Shown here one piece after another: positions 10,447 through 22,244 of a DNA stretch of 40,254 nucleotides. A program made the translations under genes and the position numbers. Source of the DNA: Dichomitus squalens LYAD-421 SS1 (Eukaryota > Basidiomycota > Agaricomycetes > Polyporales > Polyporaceae); assembly GCF_000275845.1 (NCBI RefSeq), contig NW_006766914.1, positions 1-40,254 of the forward strand, read 5' to 3'. The notes under the pieces are model-generated. The model made no database searches. It had not been told where the DNA came from and was given only the letters and a program-made list of their open reading frames with translations. Numbering within the stretch: position 1 is the stretch's first letter; each line of letters starts with the position of its first letter.

Positions 10447-12052
10447 ATGCACCAGGCGCTGCGTATAGACGAGATCCTCCAGCTCATCTTTGACTTCTGC
10501 AGCGACCTTCCGGATACTCGGCCGAGATGGACGTACGCCCAGCTGGCACGATGCTGCAAAACTTGGACGGATCCGGCGTTGGACAGGCTATGGAGGAGGA
10601 TGGATGGGCTTGGGCCCCTCCTCGCGCTGCTCCCGACGATGGACGACGAGGTGAGCATTCGCTTCGGGTCTTTGTGGGCGCAAGGAATGTGGTTTACTGA
10701 GACCATACTCGCAGCCCACTGTAGACGTGACCCCCTCCTTCGAGGCTGCCGCCAAACGCGTCCGGCAAATCTTGCACACTAAGAGCTCCACCCCGTCGTT
10801 CAGGTTACCAGACGGGTACGGACCGAACGTGTTTCCCAACCTCGAAGCCGCCACCCTCTCCCATTCAGGGTGCCTGATCCCGCACATCTGGAGGACCTCC
10901 GAGCGCATCCAGCGCGTCTCTGTCAGCCTGAGCTTCTCTCGCAAAGAGACCGATGCGCACATCATCGCTTGGAACGACGCCGTGGCGAGGTACCTCGAAA
11001 AGCTCCGCGTGTGCGCCCCGCACTTTCACTGCCTGCAAGTCCGGGGGAGCATCTCCGACTCGCTGAACGCGACGGTCGCGTCTCTCAGCCAGCTCCGGAG
11101 CCTCACCATCCAGAGCAGCCGTTTCCTCACGAGCAACACCCTCGCCGCCATCGCGACCTTCCCCGCTCTCCGCATGCTTGAGGTGCACGCCGATCACATC
11201 CGCGGGGAAGAGTTTGAAGACTGTCTCTCCTCCCTTCACCCAGACGATGCGGACGCGATGTCCTTCCCTGCGCTCGAGGAGCTCACGATACGGACGAGCG
11301 GGCTCCTCCTCACCGTGCTCCTCACCCGCCTACCCGTGGGTGTCATGAAGAAGCTGCACCTCGACATGGTTATGGACGCGCACCCCCGCACAGACATGAA
11401 GTCCGTCCTGGAGCTTCTCGCGCAGAAGGCGGCAGGGAGCCTGCGTGACCTCCTCCTCGACGACCGCACGGAGCGCGACTCACTAGCTGCCGTTGCTGAC
11501 CCTAACGCGAACGCGGAGGATGCGACGTCTGACGCACACTCACAGCGCGGGTACACGCTCGACGACCTCGCGCCCCTCGCGCGTGTGCGCCAGCTCCGGA
11601 GCTTCGTCCTGAAGGACGCGGACCTCGTCGATGGTGACTTGGAGGTGCTCGCGCGATGGTGGCCTGAACTTGAGCGGTTGGAGCTCGGCGCAAACGAGGA
11701 CGTCTGCCTGAGCGATCACGAGCACGAGCACGACGAGGGTACCAGCCAACATGGGTGCAAGACGCGGCTGTCGCCCGCGGCGTATGCACTCGTCGCGCGG
11801 TCGTTCCGCTTACTAGAGAGCTTGAGCTTGAGCGCGCCCCCGCCACGCGCGTTGGAAGTTACGACGTTCGTCGCCCAGGTGACGAGTCTGGCGGTCGGGG
11901 ACGCGCGGGCCATGCCAGGGTACACGGCAGATGCGGCTCCTGCGGTCGTGGATGCGCTTTTGGCGATCTTCCCGGCTTTGAAGAGATTGGACAGTCCTGA
12001 TACGGAAGTTATCGAGCGGTTTGAGACCGCTTTGGCTGATTCGAGGACATAG
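10447..12052 (+). CDS. F-box protein with LRR-like C-terminal region (513 aa)
   Basis: Exon 1 (10447-10650) and exon 2 (10715-12052) join in frame across a 64-nt intron. Residues about 5-60 (L-R-I-D-E-I-L-Q-L-I-F-D-F, then LARCCKTWTDPALDRLWR) fit an F-box, the module that binds Skp1 in SCF ubiquitin ligases. The rest has irregular Leu-rich stretches (LRSLTIQSSRFL, LRSFVLKDADLVDGDLEVL, LERLELGA) of the kind used for substrate binding. Such F-box/LRR-like proteins are numerous in Agaricomycetes and their targets are mostly unknown. The start is the first ATG that gives the F-box helix at the N-terminus. Exon 2 is very GC-rich, which produces several long antisense shadows. Confidence 0.8.
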
Positions 12053-12425
12053 GTGATTAATCCGGGCACATTTGGGGGACATATAGACTACTAGAACGTT
12101 TTCTCATAGACTACAGTATCAGAGTTAGACGACACCTTCCTAAATATCTAGACACGCACGCCCGGTACAGAATAGACTGCAGTTCGATGGCCTCCCTATA
12201 TTGATAGTGATAGAGTTTGCCTCTTATACTGGTTGGATCTCATAGACCGTAGAGTACATGGCTTGACAAGGATCCACTAGACATTTCGATATACGGACAT
12301 TCCGGAGTAGAATGCGCGTCTCGCTGTCGCACTATGTGATGCTAGTACAGTGAGTCCCCTAAAGTGTTGTAAGACAGCAAGGTAGGACGACCATGTGATA
12401 GACAGACGGAACAACTAGCAGGGGG
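12053..12425. other. Intergenic between convergent F-box and HET genes
   Basis: AT-richer than the flanking exons, with no open frame worth naming. It should hold the two 3' untranslated regions. Confidence 0.6.
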
Positions 12426-14423
12426 CTAACGTGACCTCGTTTCCGTTAGCGTTGTCCCATCTACCACTCGACCTGCCTCAAGGCTGCCTCTGCCTATACA
12501 ACCTCGCAACCACTCGAGCCTGCGCTTCAGAGCTGAGAAGTGTTTCACTGATAGACTTGGGAGACAAGTGTGCGCCGTTGTTCCATACAAGTCAGCGTGG
12601 AGTGCATCTGAGCTGGGGTGCGCGAGCGAGGCCGGGAATTCTGGGGGCGACTCGACGACTTGGATATTGACGTAGCATAGATCGCGTTTGTCGGACTCCC
12701 GGAGAAGGGGATCAAAGTCCAGCCCAATGACTAGCGTTAATTCCCCTGTGGGCGTCGTGAGCGTCAGGTCCGGGAAGCCCGACGCCCCGTATTCTCCGGT
12801 CACGCTTGCGGGCGGACTGTCCTGGGATTCCACAACAGATTCGCCAAGAGACGTGGGTACGATCGATGAGGCGACGTAGAAGAGGCCATGGGAGGATCCT
12901 GGATGGTAGCTGAGCTCTATGCTGATGCTCACATTGCACCGGCGTAGAGTGAAATGATAATGGTGTACCAGGAGGCTATCGCGTGTAGTCGAATGTCTGA
13001 CCTCAGGCTCGAAGCCTTGGGCCCGTAACGCGACTTCGGACCACTTCGTCAGTTGGACAGAGAGTGCTGAGTTATCGGGTGCACTGGATGCCATCTGACG
13101 CGCATACTCGGATCTGTCCCAGGAATATGAAGAAGAAAACCAGATGAAGGGCAGATAGACGGTGTCGATGATTAGCTTGCTGTGAGATTGTTGCACCTCT
13201 GTGGGCGAGAGTATGAACGTGTCGAACAAAGACGCTTGATCCTTGCCACGGCTGGTGGATAGCAGGACGAAACCCCGTTGAAGGAGTTTTGGTTCATCTG
13301 AGCCAACGGTGTCAGAGAAGCAGACTCGAGCTACGAGGTGACCCCCTTTGTCGGGGTGTTCGCAGGAAAGGATGAGCAGGTACCACTGCGCCGTCGTAGC
13401 AGAGCGGTGCAACTTGAGGTCGTTGTCATCAAAGAGCACAGAGATTGGTAGCAATGGGAGCTGCGTGCGCATGCCGTAGGGTGTGTTCCTGAATTCAGCG
13501 ATAGGGATATGAGTGAGTCCGAAGGGAGAAAGGTCGCCGGAGAAAGGGCGGAAGCGCGTGGCATCCACAAAATCCTGGGGCGTGGTAGCCACGAAGGATG
13601 CATGATGGTCGGGAGTCCGAAAGAGTACGGCAGTACGACCTTTCGGAGGCGATTCGAGGAAGAGTCGAGCTCCCCATGCAAAGATTGTCTGATCTGGGAT
13701 CGTCTGCAACAGGGCTGCCTGTAGTCGGAAGAAAGCGCGATCCCCTTCGCCGTACGACATAGGGAGATGGACATCGAAGATACCAAACAACGAATACGCC
13801 CTGTCCTCCACTTTCTCTGTCTCCCTCTTGGCTGCCCAAGCCATGCGGACGATGACGGGGATGGCGCTCAATGGTTTCTGCTGCTTCAAGACGGAGAGCT
13901 CGATGCCTGTGATCTTCTCGATTGCACCGGACAAGGCGGCTTTCGTACCGAAAAGCTGCCAGTCCCGCGAGAGGAACAATAGCGCTCGGGGCGCTATGAG
14001 TTCCTGGAGTGTCCATCCTCGAGAGAACCACCGACTGGTGTGGAAGCGTGATTGAGCATCTGTCTCCTTCCCGTTTGGAACGTCTACTAGGTATGCGTAG
14101 CAGACGTTGGACCTGCTGTACCAGAAGAACATGGTGTTTATGGCCTCAGAGAGCTCTATGCTGTCTTGCTTGTCGATACAACAGGAATCGATCCAGATGT
14201 AGCGATAACCGTGGGAACGTGCAATTGAACACGCCTCTCTGATCTTCGGAGACAAGTCAGGATGGTCGAATAGAGATTGGAGGCCTTTAGACTGCATCCG
14301 TCGCAGATCGTGGTAAGATTGTTCCCCCGCTGGATCCCAGGTGTGCGATAGTATAGCATACGCCTCCTCGGTAGGGTGGATCTTCTTGAACTCCCCTGTG
14401 TGAGTATCAAGCACTCGCATCAT
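12426..14423 (-). CDS. HET-domain protein (heterokaryon incompatibility-like), 665 aa
   Basis: Intronless, running from ATG at 14423 (MMRVLDTHTG) to TAG at 12426. The open frame extends upstream without an ATG, so this start is preferred; it places the HET domain at its usual position. HET signatures are AYAILSHTWD (residues 21-30), YRYIWIDSCCIDK (73-85), NTMFFWYSRSNVCYAYL (96-112) and RWFSRGWTLQELIAP (131-145). The HET-E-like continuation EDRAYSLFGIFDVHLPMSYGEG (about 206-227) follows. No NACHT or WD40 repeats follow; the C-terminal 400 residues look like the effector or uncharacterised half seen in many basidiomycete HET proteins. HET domains trigger programmed death of fused incompatible cells in ascomycetes. 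Whether basidiomycete members do the same is not established. Confidence 0.9.
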   Translation of the reverse strand: MMRVLDTHTGEFKKIHPTEEAYAILSHTWDPAGEQSYHDLRRMQSKGLQSLFDHPDLSPKIREACSIARSHGYRYIWIDSCCIDKQDSIELSEAINTMFFWYSRSNVCYAYLVDVPNGKETDAQSRFHTSRWFSRGWTLQELIAPRALLFLSRDWQLFGTKAALSGAIEKITGIELSVLKQQKPLSAIPVIVRMAWAAKRETEKVEDRAYSLFGIFDVHLPMSYGEGDRAFFRLQAALLQTIPDQTIFAWGARLFLESPPKGRTAVLFRTPDHHASFVATTPQDFVDATRFRPFSGDLSPFGLTHIPIAEFRNTPYGMRTQLPLLPISVLFDDNDLKLHRSATTAQWYLLILSCEHPDKGGHLVARVCFSDTVGSDEPKLLQRGFVLLSTSRGKDQASLFDTFILSPTEVQQSHSKLIIDTVYLPFIWFSSSYSWDRSEYARQMASSAPDNSALSVQLTKWSEVALRAQGFEPEVRHSTTRDSLLVHHYHFTLRRCNVSISIELSYHPGSSHGLFYVASSIVPTSLGESVVESQDSPPASVTGEYGASGFPDLTLTTPTGELTLVIGLDFDPLLRESDKRDLCYVNIQVVESPPEFPASLAHPSSDALHADLYGTTAHTCLPSLSVKHFSALKRRLEWLRGCIGRGSLEAGRVVDGTTLTETRSR

Positions 14424-15747
14424 CTTCCCGGGACTGATCTGTATATTGGTTGGTTTCAGCAAAGATGATAGTCGCGAATACGAATGATAAGCGCACCGTG
14501 CTACTTCCCAAGAGGCTCCGCTGTTGCGCTTGGCTGTGTATGAAATCACTGATCATCTGATCCAAATGCGACTGTGACGAATACTGAGGGCGGTGTTGAG
14601 AAATATAACATGCAATCTTGGTGCGGAATAGCAGACCTAGTTTGCGTCGTCTATCGTCTTGATGCCACTCAAGGCACGATTGTGTACGCGCGGCCTCGGC
14701 CCAGGTGTTCTAACTGGTGACGGCCTAACACCCGAACCCATTGCAGAGGCAGATGTTGAGGGAGGATACGACGATGGGAGAGATGAAGGACAAGGAGGGG
14801 GACAGGATAGGGCCACGCAATGCGGGCCAGGAACAGCTGCAGGCGATGCGACTACCCTGCCTTGAGGATAACACGGCGGCGTCTGACATCTGTCGCTGCA
14901 CATGACGCTCTGAACCTTACAGCACGCCGACAAGACGGGACACCTTGCCGTGTATATTAGGAGCAACCGTTCTTGCGCGGTGAGCTATGGGTGAAGTGTT
15001 ACGGTTATTAGTCCCAAGTACCAGGGTACTAAGCAGGACAAGCATAGAGCGGACTATCTGCCGTACCGAGTAACGATGCTCGTCCGCTGTCTTGGTCGAT
15101 CTTGAGGGTCCTACCGTGCTCGGTCACCTCATCTGAGTGCGCCTCCTCCGTTCGCACCTGGGACTTGGTCCAGGGAGGTTCTCGGACATCACTGGTCAGT
15201 CCGGAATGCCTTGATACTAATCCTGCCGACCCTCTTCAGTCGGAGTAAGGAAGTACGCACCCTCACTGCATGCCAGATATCCCAGCTCAGGTAGAAGCTC
15301 ATATAACATGCTCCCTTCAGTATAGTCGATGATTTTGTACATTGACCGCGATAGAGAATGTCAAATAGTGAATCACCAACAATCACGGGTGAGCGTGAAA
15401 CGAGTACATACCTGGTGGCTGACTTGATCTGTATGGGTCATACGTGCGAGGTCGCAGGGATTTCTCAGACTCATGGATACCAGGTAAGTAGTAGGCTGCA
15501 GGCCGAATTCCCCAAATTACTACCGTGCAAGCCTGAGTAGGGGCCGAACCATCATGTGGATTGGCGCCCGTGACAGTAATCGCATGTGCGCTAGTCTGGA
15601 TTGGCGTTGTCAAGCACTTTCCTCTAGCCACCACCCGACCCCATCGACAATCTCATCCCCGTTCTATCCTCGGGATCTTCCTAACCATTTCTTGGCTGCT
15701 CCTGCTTGGTTTACATTCCACCACAAACACAAACGACATACGGATCT
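14424..15747. other. Intergenic between divergent HET and 496-aa protein genes
   Basis: About 1.3 kb. Frames of 60-125 codons occur on both strands (for example 14637-14966) but are low-complexity or lack splice support. Nothing is recognised beyond promoter space for the two flanking genes. Confidence 0.5.
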
Positions 15748-17238
15748 ATGCCCGCCCTCGAGACCGACGACGTCTTCAGCCCGCGGTACCTCTCCCCCAA
15801 CCCCGGCGGGTCCTCCCTGCTCAAGTCGCCCTCAAGACAGTCCCTCTCGCTCAATCCCCGCAAGTCCTCAGCTTCCCTCCGCAGCTCCTCCCTCGCCGAC
15901 TCCCTCGCAGTCGCAGAAGATGACGGTGTAAACGGCCGCCATTCGCTCGCGCACGAGCTCGCCGCGGCGCTGCTCCCCGAGCCGAGCGCAGGCTCAAAGC
16001 TGCTCGCGGAGGAGTTCGGGATAGAGTATGACGAGGGCGCAGAGGGCATCGACGGCGTCCCCGCAGGCACGTACGACGACCCTGTCGCCTCCCCGCACCC
16101 CCGGTACGAGGATATCGGCGGTGCCACCGCGGACTCGCTCGCTGCGCAGCTCAACGGCGCGTCGCCCCACTCACCCGCGCACGACCTCGACTTCCGGGGG
16201 TCCCCGCATCCCACTGTCCCAGGATTGGAGGTGGGGGACGCTCCGCAGGACCTGGACCCCGACTTCAGGAGCCCCGTCGCGTCCCCGACGAAGCCCCGCC
16301 GCCAGCCCGAGCAGGACCCGATGGCGATCCTCGCCGCGGACCTCGAGTACACGGAGAAGTTCCTCGCCCAGCTCCGCCGCCTCGACGCCGGCGACCAGCC
16401 TCCCTCCGCCACCGGCCCCGCACCCGTCACGCTAGAGAGGATCGCGTCGGACGTGATACGGCGGATCAACGACGCGACGCGGGATCGGGAGGGGCAGGTG
16501 CGCGAGCTGCTCGAGTACGAGCGCGAGTTTCGCAAGATCTCGGCTGATCCGGGCGGGAACGACGCGCTTGCGCACCTTCCTGAGCTCGAGGACATCGTCA
16601 AGGACGACGTACAGACACCCGGCCCGTCCTCAGCGCGTGCAGCGGGGGCGGGAGCAGGGACAGGAAGGGGAGAGGTGGTCGATATGGACACGGTTGTAGA
16701 GGAGGCGAACGACTGGGAGGTCGACCCCGACCAGAGGTCAAGGCTGGGGGATGAGGATGAGGAGGACGAGTATGGCGGGAGGTATTCGCCCCAGGTCACG
16801 CCCATCAAGGCCGAGTTCCCTGTTCCCCCGACACTCAGCGGTCCTCCGACGCCCGCAGCCGCCATTCCACTCCTGGCGCACCTTCGAACGTTCACGACGA
16901 GCACCGCGACATCCCTCGCGACAATATCGGAGCACACACAGGTGAATGCGGCTGCGACGACAGAAGCGGGCAGGAAGATCCGTGCACTGAAGAACAAACT
17001 TGGCGGGTGGCGGACAGAGTGGGACAGCGCGGAACGAAGCCGGATCAGGATAGAGAAATGGGAGGCAGGCATCGTCGACGGCGATACGCCCACATCGGCC
17101 GCGGGTGCAACATCGCCGCCGAGGGTGCAGAGGAGGATAGACGGACGAAAGATTGTGCAGGAGCATCTGAAGGCGTTTGAGGAGGCTCTGCGCGAGGCGA
17201 ACGAGAAGACGCAAGCTATCATCGCAGCGGTCTCATGA
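15748..17238 (+). CDS. Conserved-looking hypothetical protein, acidic and Ser/Pro-rich with helical core (496 aa)
   Basis: Single exon from ATG 15748 (MPALETDDVFSPRYLSP) to TGA 17238. I do not recognise the family. The N-terminal ~195 residues are Ser/Pro-rich and likely disordered (SLLKSPSRQSLSLNPRKSSA). Residues about 195-290 are charged and helical (DPMAILAADLEYTEKFLAQL, then VIRRINDATRDREGQVREL), probably coiled coil. A second helical block lies at about 375-440 (LLAHLRTFTTSTATSLATIS, then KIRALKNKLGGWRTEWDSAE) and a third at the C-terminus (EHLKAFEEALREANEKTQAI). There is no signal peptide or membrane segment, so an intracellular scaffold is likely. Codon use is strongly GC-biased. The minus strand also lacks stops across the gene, but the sense protein has the sensible composition and a good start. 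Confidence 0.75.
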   Translation: MPALETDDVFSPRYLSPNPGGSSLLKSPSRQSLSLNPRKSSASLRSSSLADSLAVAEDDGVNGRHSLAHELAAALLPEPSAGSKLLAEEFGIEYDEGAEGIDGVPAGTYDDPVASPHPRYEDIGGATADSLAAQLNGASPHSPAHDLDFRGSPHPTVPGLEVGDAPQDLDPDFRSPVASPTKPRRQPEQDPMAILAADLEYTEKFLAQLRRLDAGDQPPSATGPAPVTLERIASDVIRRINDATRDREGQVRELLEYEREFRKISADPGGNDALAHLPELEDIVKDDVQTPGPSSARAAGAGAGTGRGEVVDMDTVVEEANDWEVDPDQRSRLGDEDEEDEYGGRYSPQVTPIKAEFPVPPTLSGPPTPAAAIPLLAHLRTFTTSTATSLATISEHTQVNAAATTEAGRKIRALKNKLGGWRTEWDSAERSRIRIEKWEAGIVDGDTPTSAAGATSPPRVQRRIDGRKIVQEHLKAFEEALREANEKTQAIIAAVS

Positions 17239-17601
17239 GCCTCCTCCCTCTGCCTTTGAGCCTTGCTCCCCTCGCTCTCTTGTGACATGAGTTGTCATGA
17301 GCCTGTTTATCGTTATGCTTCCTGCTTACTTGATTTCCCGATCTATGATTAGAGGGATTTTTTTGGATCGGGGTATGAAGGGATATTAGGAGGGAATGGG
17401 GTTGAGGTAGTCCGTTCGTCGTCACGATCCCGCAAGCACACCAGCATCTAGTACATCTTTCACTACACATCGTCAAGCTGCTGCTATTCATACCATATAT
17501 CCACACGTCCCCGTTGTAGTCTTATGCTGAAATCGTTCTACATAGATTATAAACTGCAATCGCTATACATACCCTTGTATGCCATACGCCGCGAGAGCCA
17601 A
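17239..17601. other. Intergenic between convergent 496-aa protein gene and MMS19
   Basis: AT-rich (TTTTTTTGGATCGGG near 17358). Only 3' untranslated sequence is expected; no gene is seen. Confidence 0.6.
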
Positions 17602-20600
17602 CTAGCCTGTGAACTTGAACCTGTATGGAGCACCACAGTTAGCATGAAAATTAGGCGGTGAGATGCATGGCCGCTTGCCAGTTTGTTCTGCGCGAAGGGC
17701 GAATGTGAGCACTAGCATAGCACGCAACAAAGACAGGAAGCTTACCGTGCTGTTACAGCCTCCCTTCTCACCGCACGCTTCGGGTCGTCCAAAGCCTTGG
17801 CCAACTCCCTGATTACGGTCGCCTTCTGTGGGTGGAGCACGTCGTATCTTACAACGCTCGGTAGCGTCGCGAGATATCGCAGCGCGGCCACGCGAACCTT
17901 CTGCATCAGTGGAAGTGAAACGAGGGTGAGCATCTCTTGTACAGTGCGGGACTCCAGGTTCGTAGTGACTGACCACAGAGGGCATCTGCGATACCAAGCT
18001 GTTCTTGAGCATCGTAGATACTAGGCTCGCAGCATGCTCAGTGACGATGTTGTTCTCCTTGTCATCTGACGTCGCGGCCGCCTGAAGTGTCTCAATCACG
18101 CCTGCCCGGATCTCGTTGTCGGGGAGCTCGAGGCCCCTCAACAGCAGAGGCATAAGCTGCAACGCGCCTTGGTTAACAATCGCCACTGACGAGAACGACC
18201 TGCGCGAGACTCACGGAGGGCATCTGGTCCGCGTACGTGGACTTTGGCACGCTCTTGATGAGCGCAGCAAGTGCGACGAGATAAGCGTTCTGCCGTGACG
18301 ATTCTGAGGATCCCGTCAGATACTTGGACAATCCCACTCGACATTGTTCGACATACGTGACGTCTTTGCGCCTTCGATGATGCGTGGGAGGACCGAATTG
18401 GTGTATTTCTGCGCGTACAGAATCTAGATCGCGACTAGGTTGAATGAGGGCTTCATGTAGCCTTGTACCCAGATTCGTTACCTTGATGACCGCATGGTTT
18501 CTTTTGGTTAAGACTTTATCGGTCCCTGGAATTCTGCCGATCGCGCGAGCCGCATCCCAGCTGACGCACTCGTCATCGAAGAGCTCCAACAGCCGATCTA
18601 CGTTCTTCGTCGCGTCTACGTATCCACGGACAAGCAGTGCTTTCGTGATCTAAACCAAACTGCGTCAAGTGTGGTCCTAAACAAAGACCGCATCGGCGCG
18701 AGCTTACCCATTTGAATACGACTATGGCATTCTTCCGCGAATCGGATGAGACCGACGAGTCAGCGATATGCGACAACCAAAACACATGCACATTAGACGT
18801 AAGGAAATCGTCCAGTTCTGTGCGTCGCGATGAGATATATATGCGGTAGCCAAAAGGAGGTAGACGCACTGTCCGCATGTCTGTTCACCACCGCGGCGAT
18901 CAAGTGGATAAGGGCCTCTCTTTGCGGAGCATTCTCCGCGTGCACAGGAATCCACTGCAGCAAATTGTCCAGGAACTTGGTCTCGTCCGGCACGGGCAGC
19001 GTCACCTCCTTGTAGAGAGGCACGACTGCTGCCGACAAGAGCACCAAAAGGTTTCTCTGAGAGGTCGGAGCTGAAGGCTAGCCGCACGATTCACACGCCC
19101 CCAAGTCAACGATAGGACCTTCGTCCAGACGATAAGGTGCGCACCTCAAACGGCCTAAATGTTTTGTCGGCAGGAATCTTCTGCACGCCATCTACGAGAT
19201 GAGAGACGTCACCTTCAAGGTACGCGGCGAATACGGCTTTGACAAAGGTCTCCTGCCTCCTACGACGCGTGTATCCCGTCAGCATTCGTGCATGGTCAAA
19301 AGCCATACAGATCAGACACGTACGAAGCGTTCAGCGACTGTGTGACTAGCGTGATGATCTGCGCCGCAACAGCAAGCAACCTCGGATCCGGCGCGACCAT
19401 CGGCCTCTCTTCACTCGCCAGCGCCGAGTAGATGAACAAGTTGTATAGCCGCGGTACCAGCCGGTCGACGTACTTGACGACATCCGTATGTCCCTTCTCT
19501 ATCTTTATGGACAGGACATCCGCAAGTGTCTTCAGAATAGAGTGCGCGTACGCCGCAGAAGGCTCGCGATCCTCCCCTTCCGCTATGGGAGAGGAGGGAA
19601 CGCAGATCAAGTCGAGCTTGGTGGAGAACCGCACGACAAGCGTTTCGAACAGGTCCGGCTGCGTACAGAGCTTCCTGAGGGCCGCCAGTGTGCGCCAATA
19701 CTTGACGCGCTCCGCTTCCGCGTCACGGGGAGGCGCGCGATCCGGGAGGGCGGTGAAGAGCATGGGGAGCGTGTTTCCAGAGACGTGCGACGGCGCGAAC
19801 GAAGAGATGGTGGAGAGGAGGTCAAGCGAGACGTCGCTCAGGTCGCTTTCTTCTTCGTCCTTCTGCAGGACCTCGTCGACGTTATGCACGATGAATCCGA
19901 GCTCTTCGTGAGTCAGTAGGCCGGGGGTGAGAACCATACTCTTCAAGGCATCAATCGCGGGGTAGGCGGACGCAGGCATCTTCAGCCCCACGGTCAAGAT
20001 ACCGAGTACTTCGTCCTTATACGGGAGCAGTGGCACGTTTCCGTCGTCGGGAAGGACCTCGGGATCCTGTGACATAGACTGCCGCGCTGCTTCGATCAAA
20101 TCCGCTAGTAGGCGCAGAGTCGGCGCACGATTGGGCAGCTCATCCGGGTTAAGGAACAGCTTGACGAAGTGCGGCACGGCTCTGGCAAGAGTGTATCGTG
20201 AAACAGACGCTATAGACTACCATCAACACCCAAAGGACGGGTTACATAGACGGAGGAAGTGAACGTACGGGTCGTGGACATGAAGGCGCACAGGACCTTG
20301 ATTGCATGCTTCGCCTGACTCTTCTCGGGCTCGCGCAGGATCTCCATGCATTCGTCGCAAGCGTCCTTGGCCAGACCTACGATTTCGTTCTCGGTTCCCT
20401 TGTCTTCAGGACTCGCAGCGTAGATGGTTTGGATCAGAACCTGGAACGTCTTCAAGGCTTTCTCTTCTGTCACCGGATCTGTCGGCTGGAAGATCTGTGC
20501 GCACCGGATTAGAACGAGATAGGATCCCAATTATACCATCACATTGTAGATGCTACCTCAAGTTTCAGCGCATTCCACAATTTACGCGCAAACTCTCTTG

Positions 20601-21865
20601 CGACTCCCGCGCCATAGACGGGAAGGCAGACGTCAAGGGTGTCAAGTGTATCTTTCTGGGATTGAGTACAATTTCAGCATTCCGACGCTCTATTGTTACG
20701 GCGGAGGTCATACCTTGGTGGCGGGTGATCCGGCGTTCAACTTCTCTAGGAAGAGAGGGACCGCTAGCTTTCCAAACAACGAGGTAGCATGTAAACATGA
20801 ACTGCGTATAGTTCAGCATATGCGACTGCAAGCTGAAGAGGCTGATACTGACCGGAGTGCAGATCTCAGGTCTTCGGTAGTGATGCCATAGGGATCATTA
20901 GGCGGTGGTCGGAACGTGATCGGGAAGTAGCAGAAGGTGATACCGAAGAAGTCCTGTGGGCGTCGGATTAGCAAGGCGGATAAGAGAGCGGTCCCTGAAG
21001 CTTACCTCGATGTACTTCGCCGAGTCGAACTCAATCAATAGCACCTTGTCTATCGCGAAGGCCATCATGAGATTTCGTGGGTCTTTCTCGCCCTCGGCCA
21101 GACCGATGTATCCGCGGAGGAACTCGTCTCCCATATTCTTCATAGCTGTCCGCGTGTCATTTGAAGCCGAGAACTCAGCGCATACAAACAACGTACCCTC
21201 TCGGTGATGGGCGACCAAGTTGTCTATGATGCTGTACACAACGAAGCGCTGCGAATGCACCAGCACCCGCATCTTGACATGCTGGAAGAGACTAAGAGGT
21301 CTTATGGGCGTATGGACGTTATATAACATGTATGCGTCCTTACGCGTTCGCTACTTCTACAGCGTCGCTTGACGCAAACAGCGGTAGCTTGCTGAGGGTG
21401 TTCAGTCCCTTCAGGGCAGGAATGATGGTCTCGGTGTCTTCGAGCTTCCCACAATAGAACGTGACCAGTGTTCGGACTTGCCGGGAATGAATCAGAAAGG
21501 TTGCATGGCCAAGGAGCGCAAGAAGTGCGCACCCGACTGGCGGTTGAGCTTCTCATGTGGACACCGGCTCAGGACGAGTGAGAGGAATTCGACGCCTAAC
21601 ATTGCCGTATGTGAACGAAAGTGTGAACAAGGGGTAGGGATCCTTACCCTTCGTCCGTAGGTCATCCTCCTCAGACGTCAGAAAGTCACCAAGAGACTTC
21701 ACTATATGTAGGAGCGTGGCGTTTCCCTGTGCAATCTCTATGAAGCGTCGGTCAAGTGCGCGATGTGGCTGCACGCTGAGCGCACGTACCCGATACTGTG
21801 TCCTCGATCTCCTGCTCCTGCTCTGAGGCGATCCATGTGCGCACAAGACGATCTATTCGTTCCAT
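17602..21865 (-). CDS. MMS19: MMS19 (Met18) HEAT-repeat protein, cytosolic Fe-S cluster targeting
   Basis: Large alpha-solenoid adaptor of the CIA targeting complex that hands Fe-S clusters to DNA repair and replication enzymes (XPD/Rad3, polymerases); loss impairs nucleotide excision repair. Many minus-strand exons: start MERIDRLVRTWIASEQEQE (21865), then FIEIAQGNATLLHIV/LGDFLTSEEDDLR and VEFLSLVLSRCPHEKL. These are followed by the MMS19_N hallmark DFFGITFCYFPITFRPPPND-PYGITTEDLR (around 20870-20960) and long HEAT-like exons (19296-20177, 18173-18589). The C-terminus LDDPKRAVRREAVTARTNW-FKFTG ends in TAG at 17604-17602. The ending is only obtained if the last intron (17678-17621) uses a GC donor (TG|GCAAGC) and joins TG to GTTCAAG. 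It then matches the family ending A-R-T-N-W. Exact total length was not computed. Confidence 0.92.
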
Positions 21866-22244
21866 GGTTCGGCGTGGTCTTTAACGCAATGAGGGGAAAC
21901 CAAGAGGGCCTAAGGGGCGACGAGCGGTGAGAGGGAGTCAAGGAGCAAGACCAGTCGAGAAGACTCGAAATCTAAGCTTGGCGTCTACATATCTACGAGC
22001 ATCGGCCTCCGGACCGTCCGAGTCCGGCTCGATGACGCAAGGATCTGTTACTCCATTCAAGGCAGTCGCAACGAGACACCCTACAAATCATTTGGAAAGA
22101 CCGAGGCATAGGCCGAGAACAACAGCCCACAAGCGAAGCGATGAGACGAAACCCGGTTGACATTCCCAAAAGAAAGTGACATTCCGACTGTACATCCAAA
22201 ACGTAGTGACTTCCTAACCATAGAAACCGCTAACCGCCAACATA
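21866..22244. other. Intergenic, MMS19 promoter and secreted-protein gene 3' end
   Basis: No gene recognised. It separates two genes on the same strand. Confidence 0.55.

Noticed and set aside
15711..17288. 525-codon open frame antisense to the 496-residue protein
   Set aside because: It is a mirror effect of GC-biased codons. The antisense product is a Ser-rich homopolymer-like sequence, while the sense frame has a good ATG and helical, charged segments.
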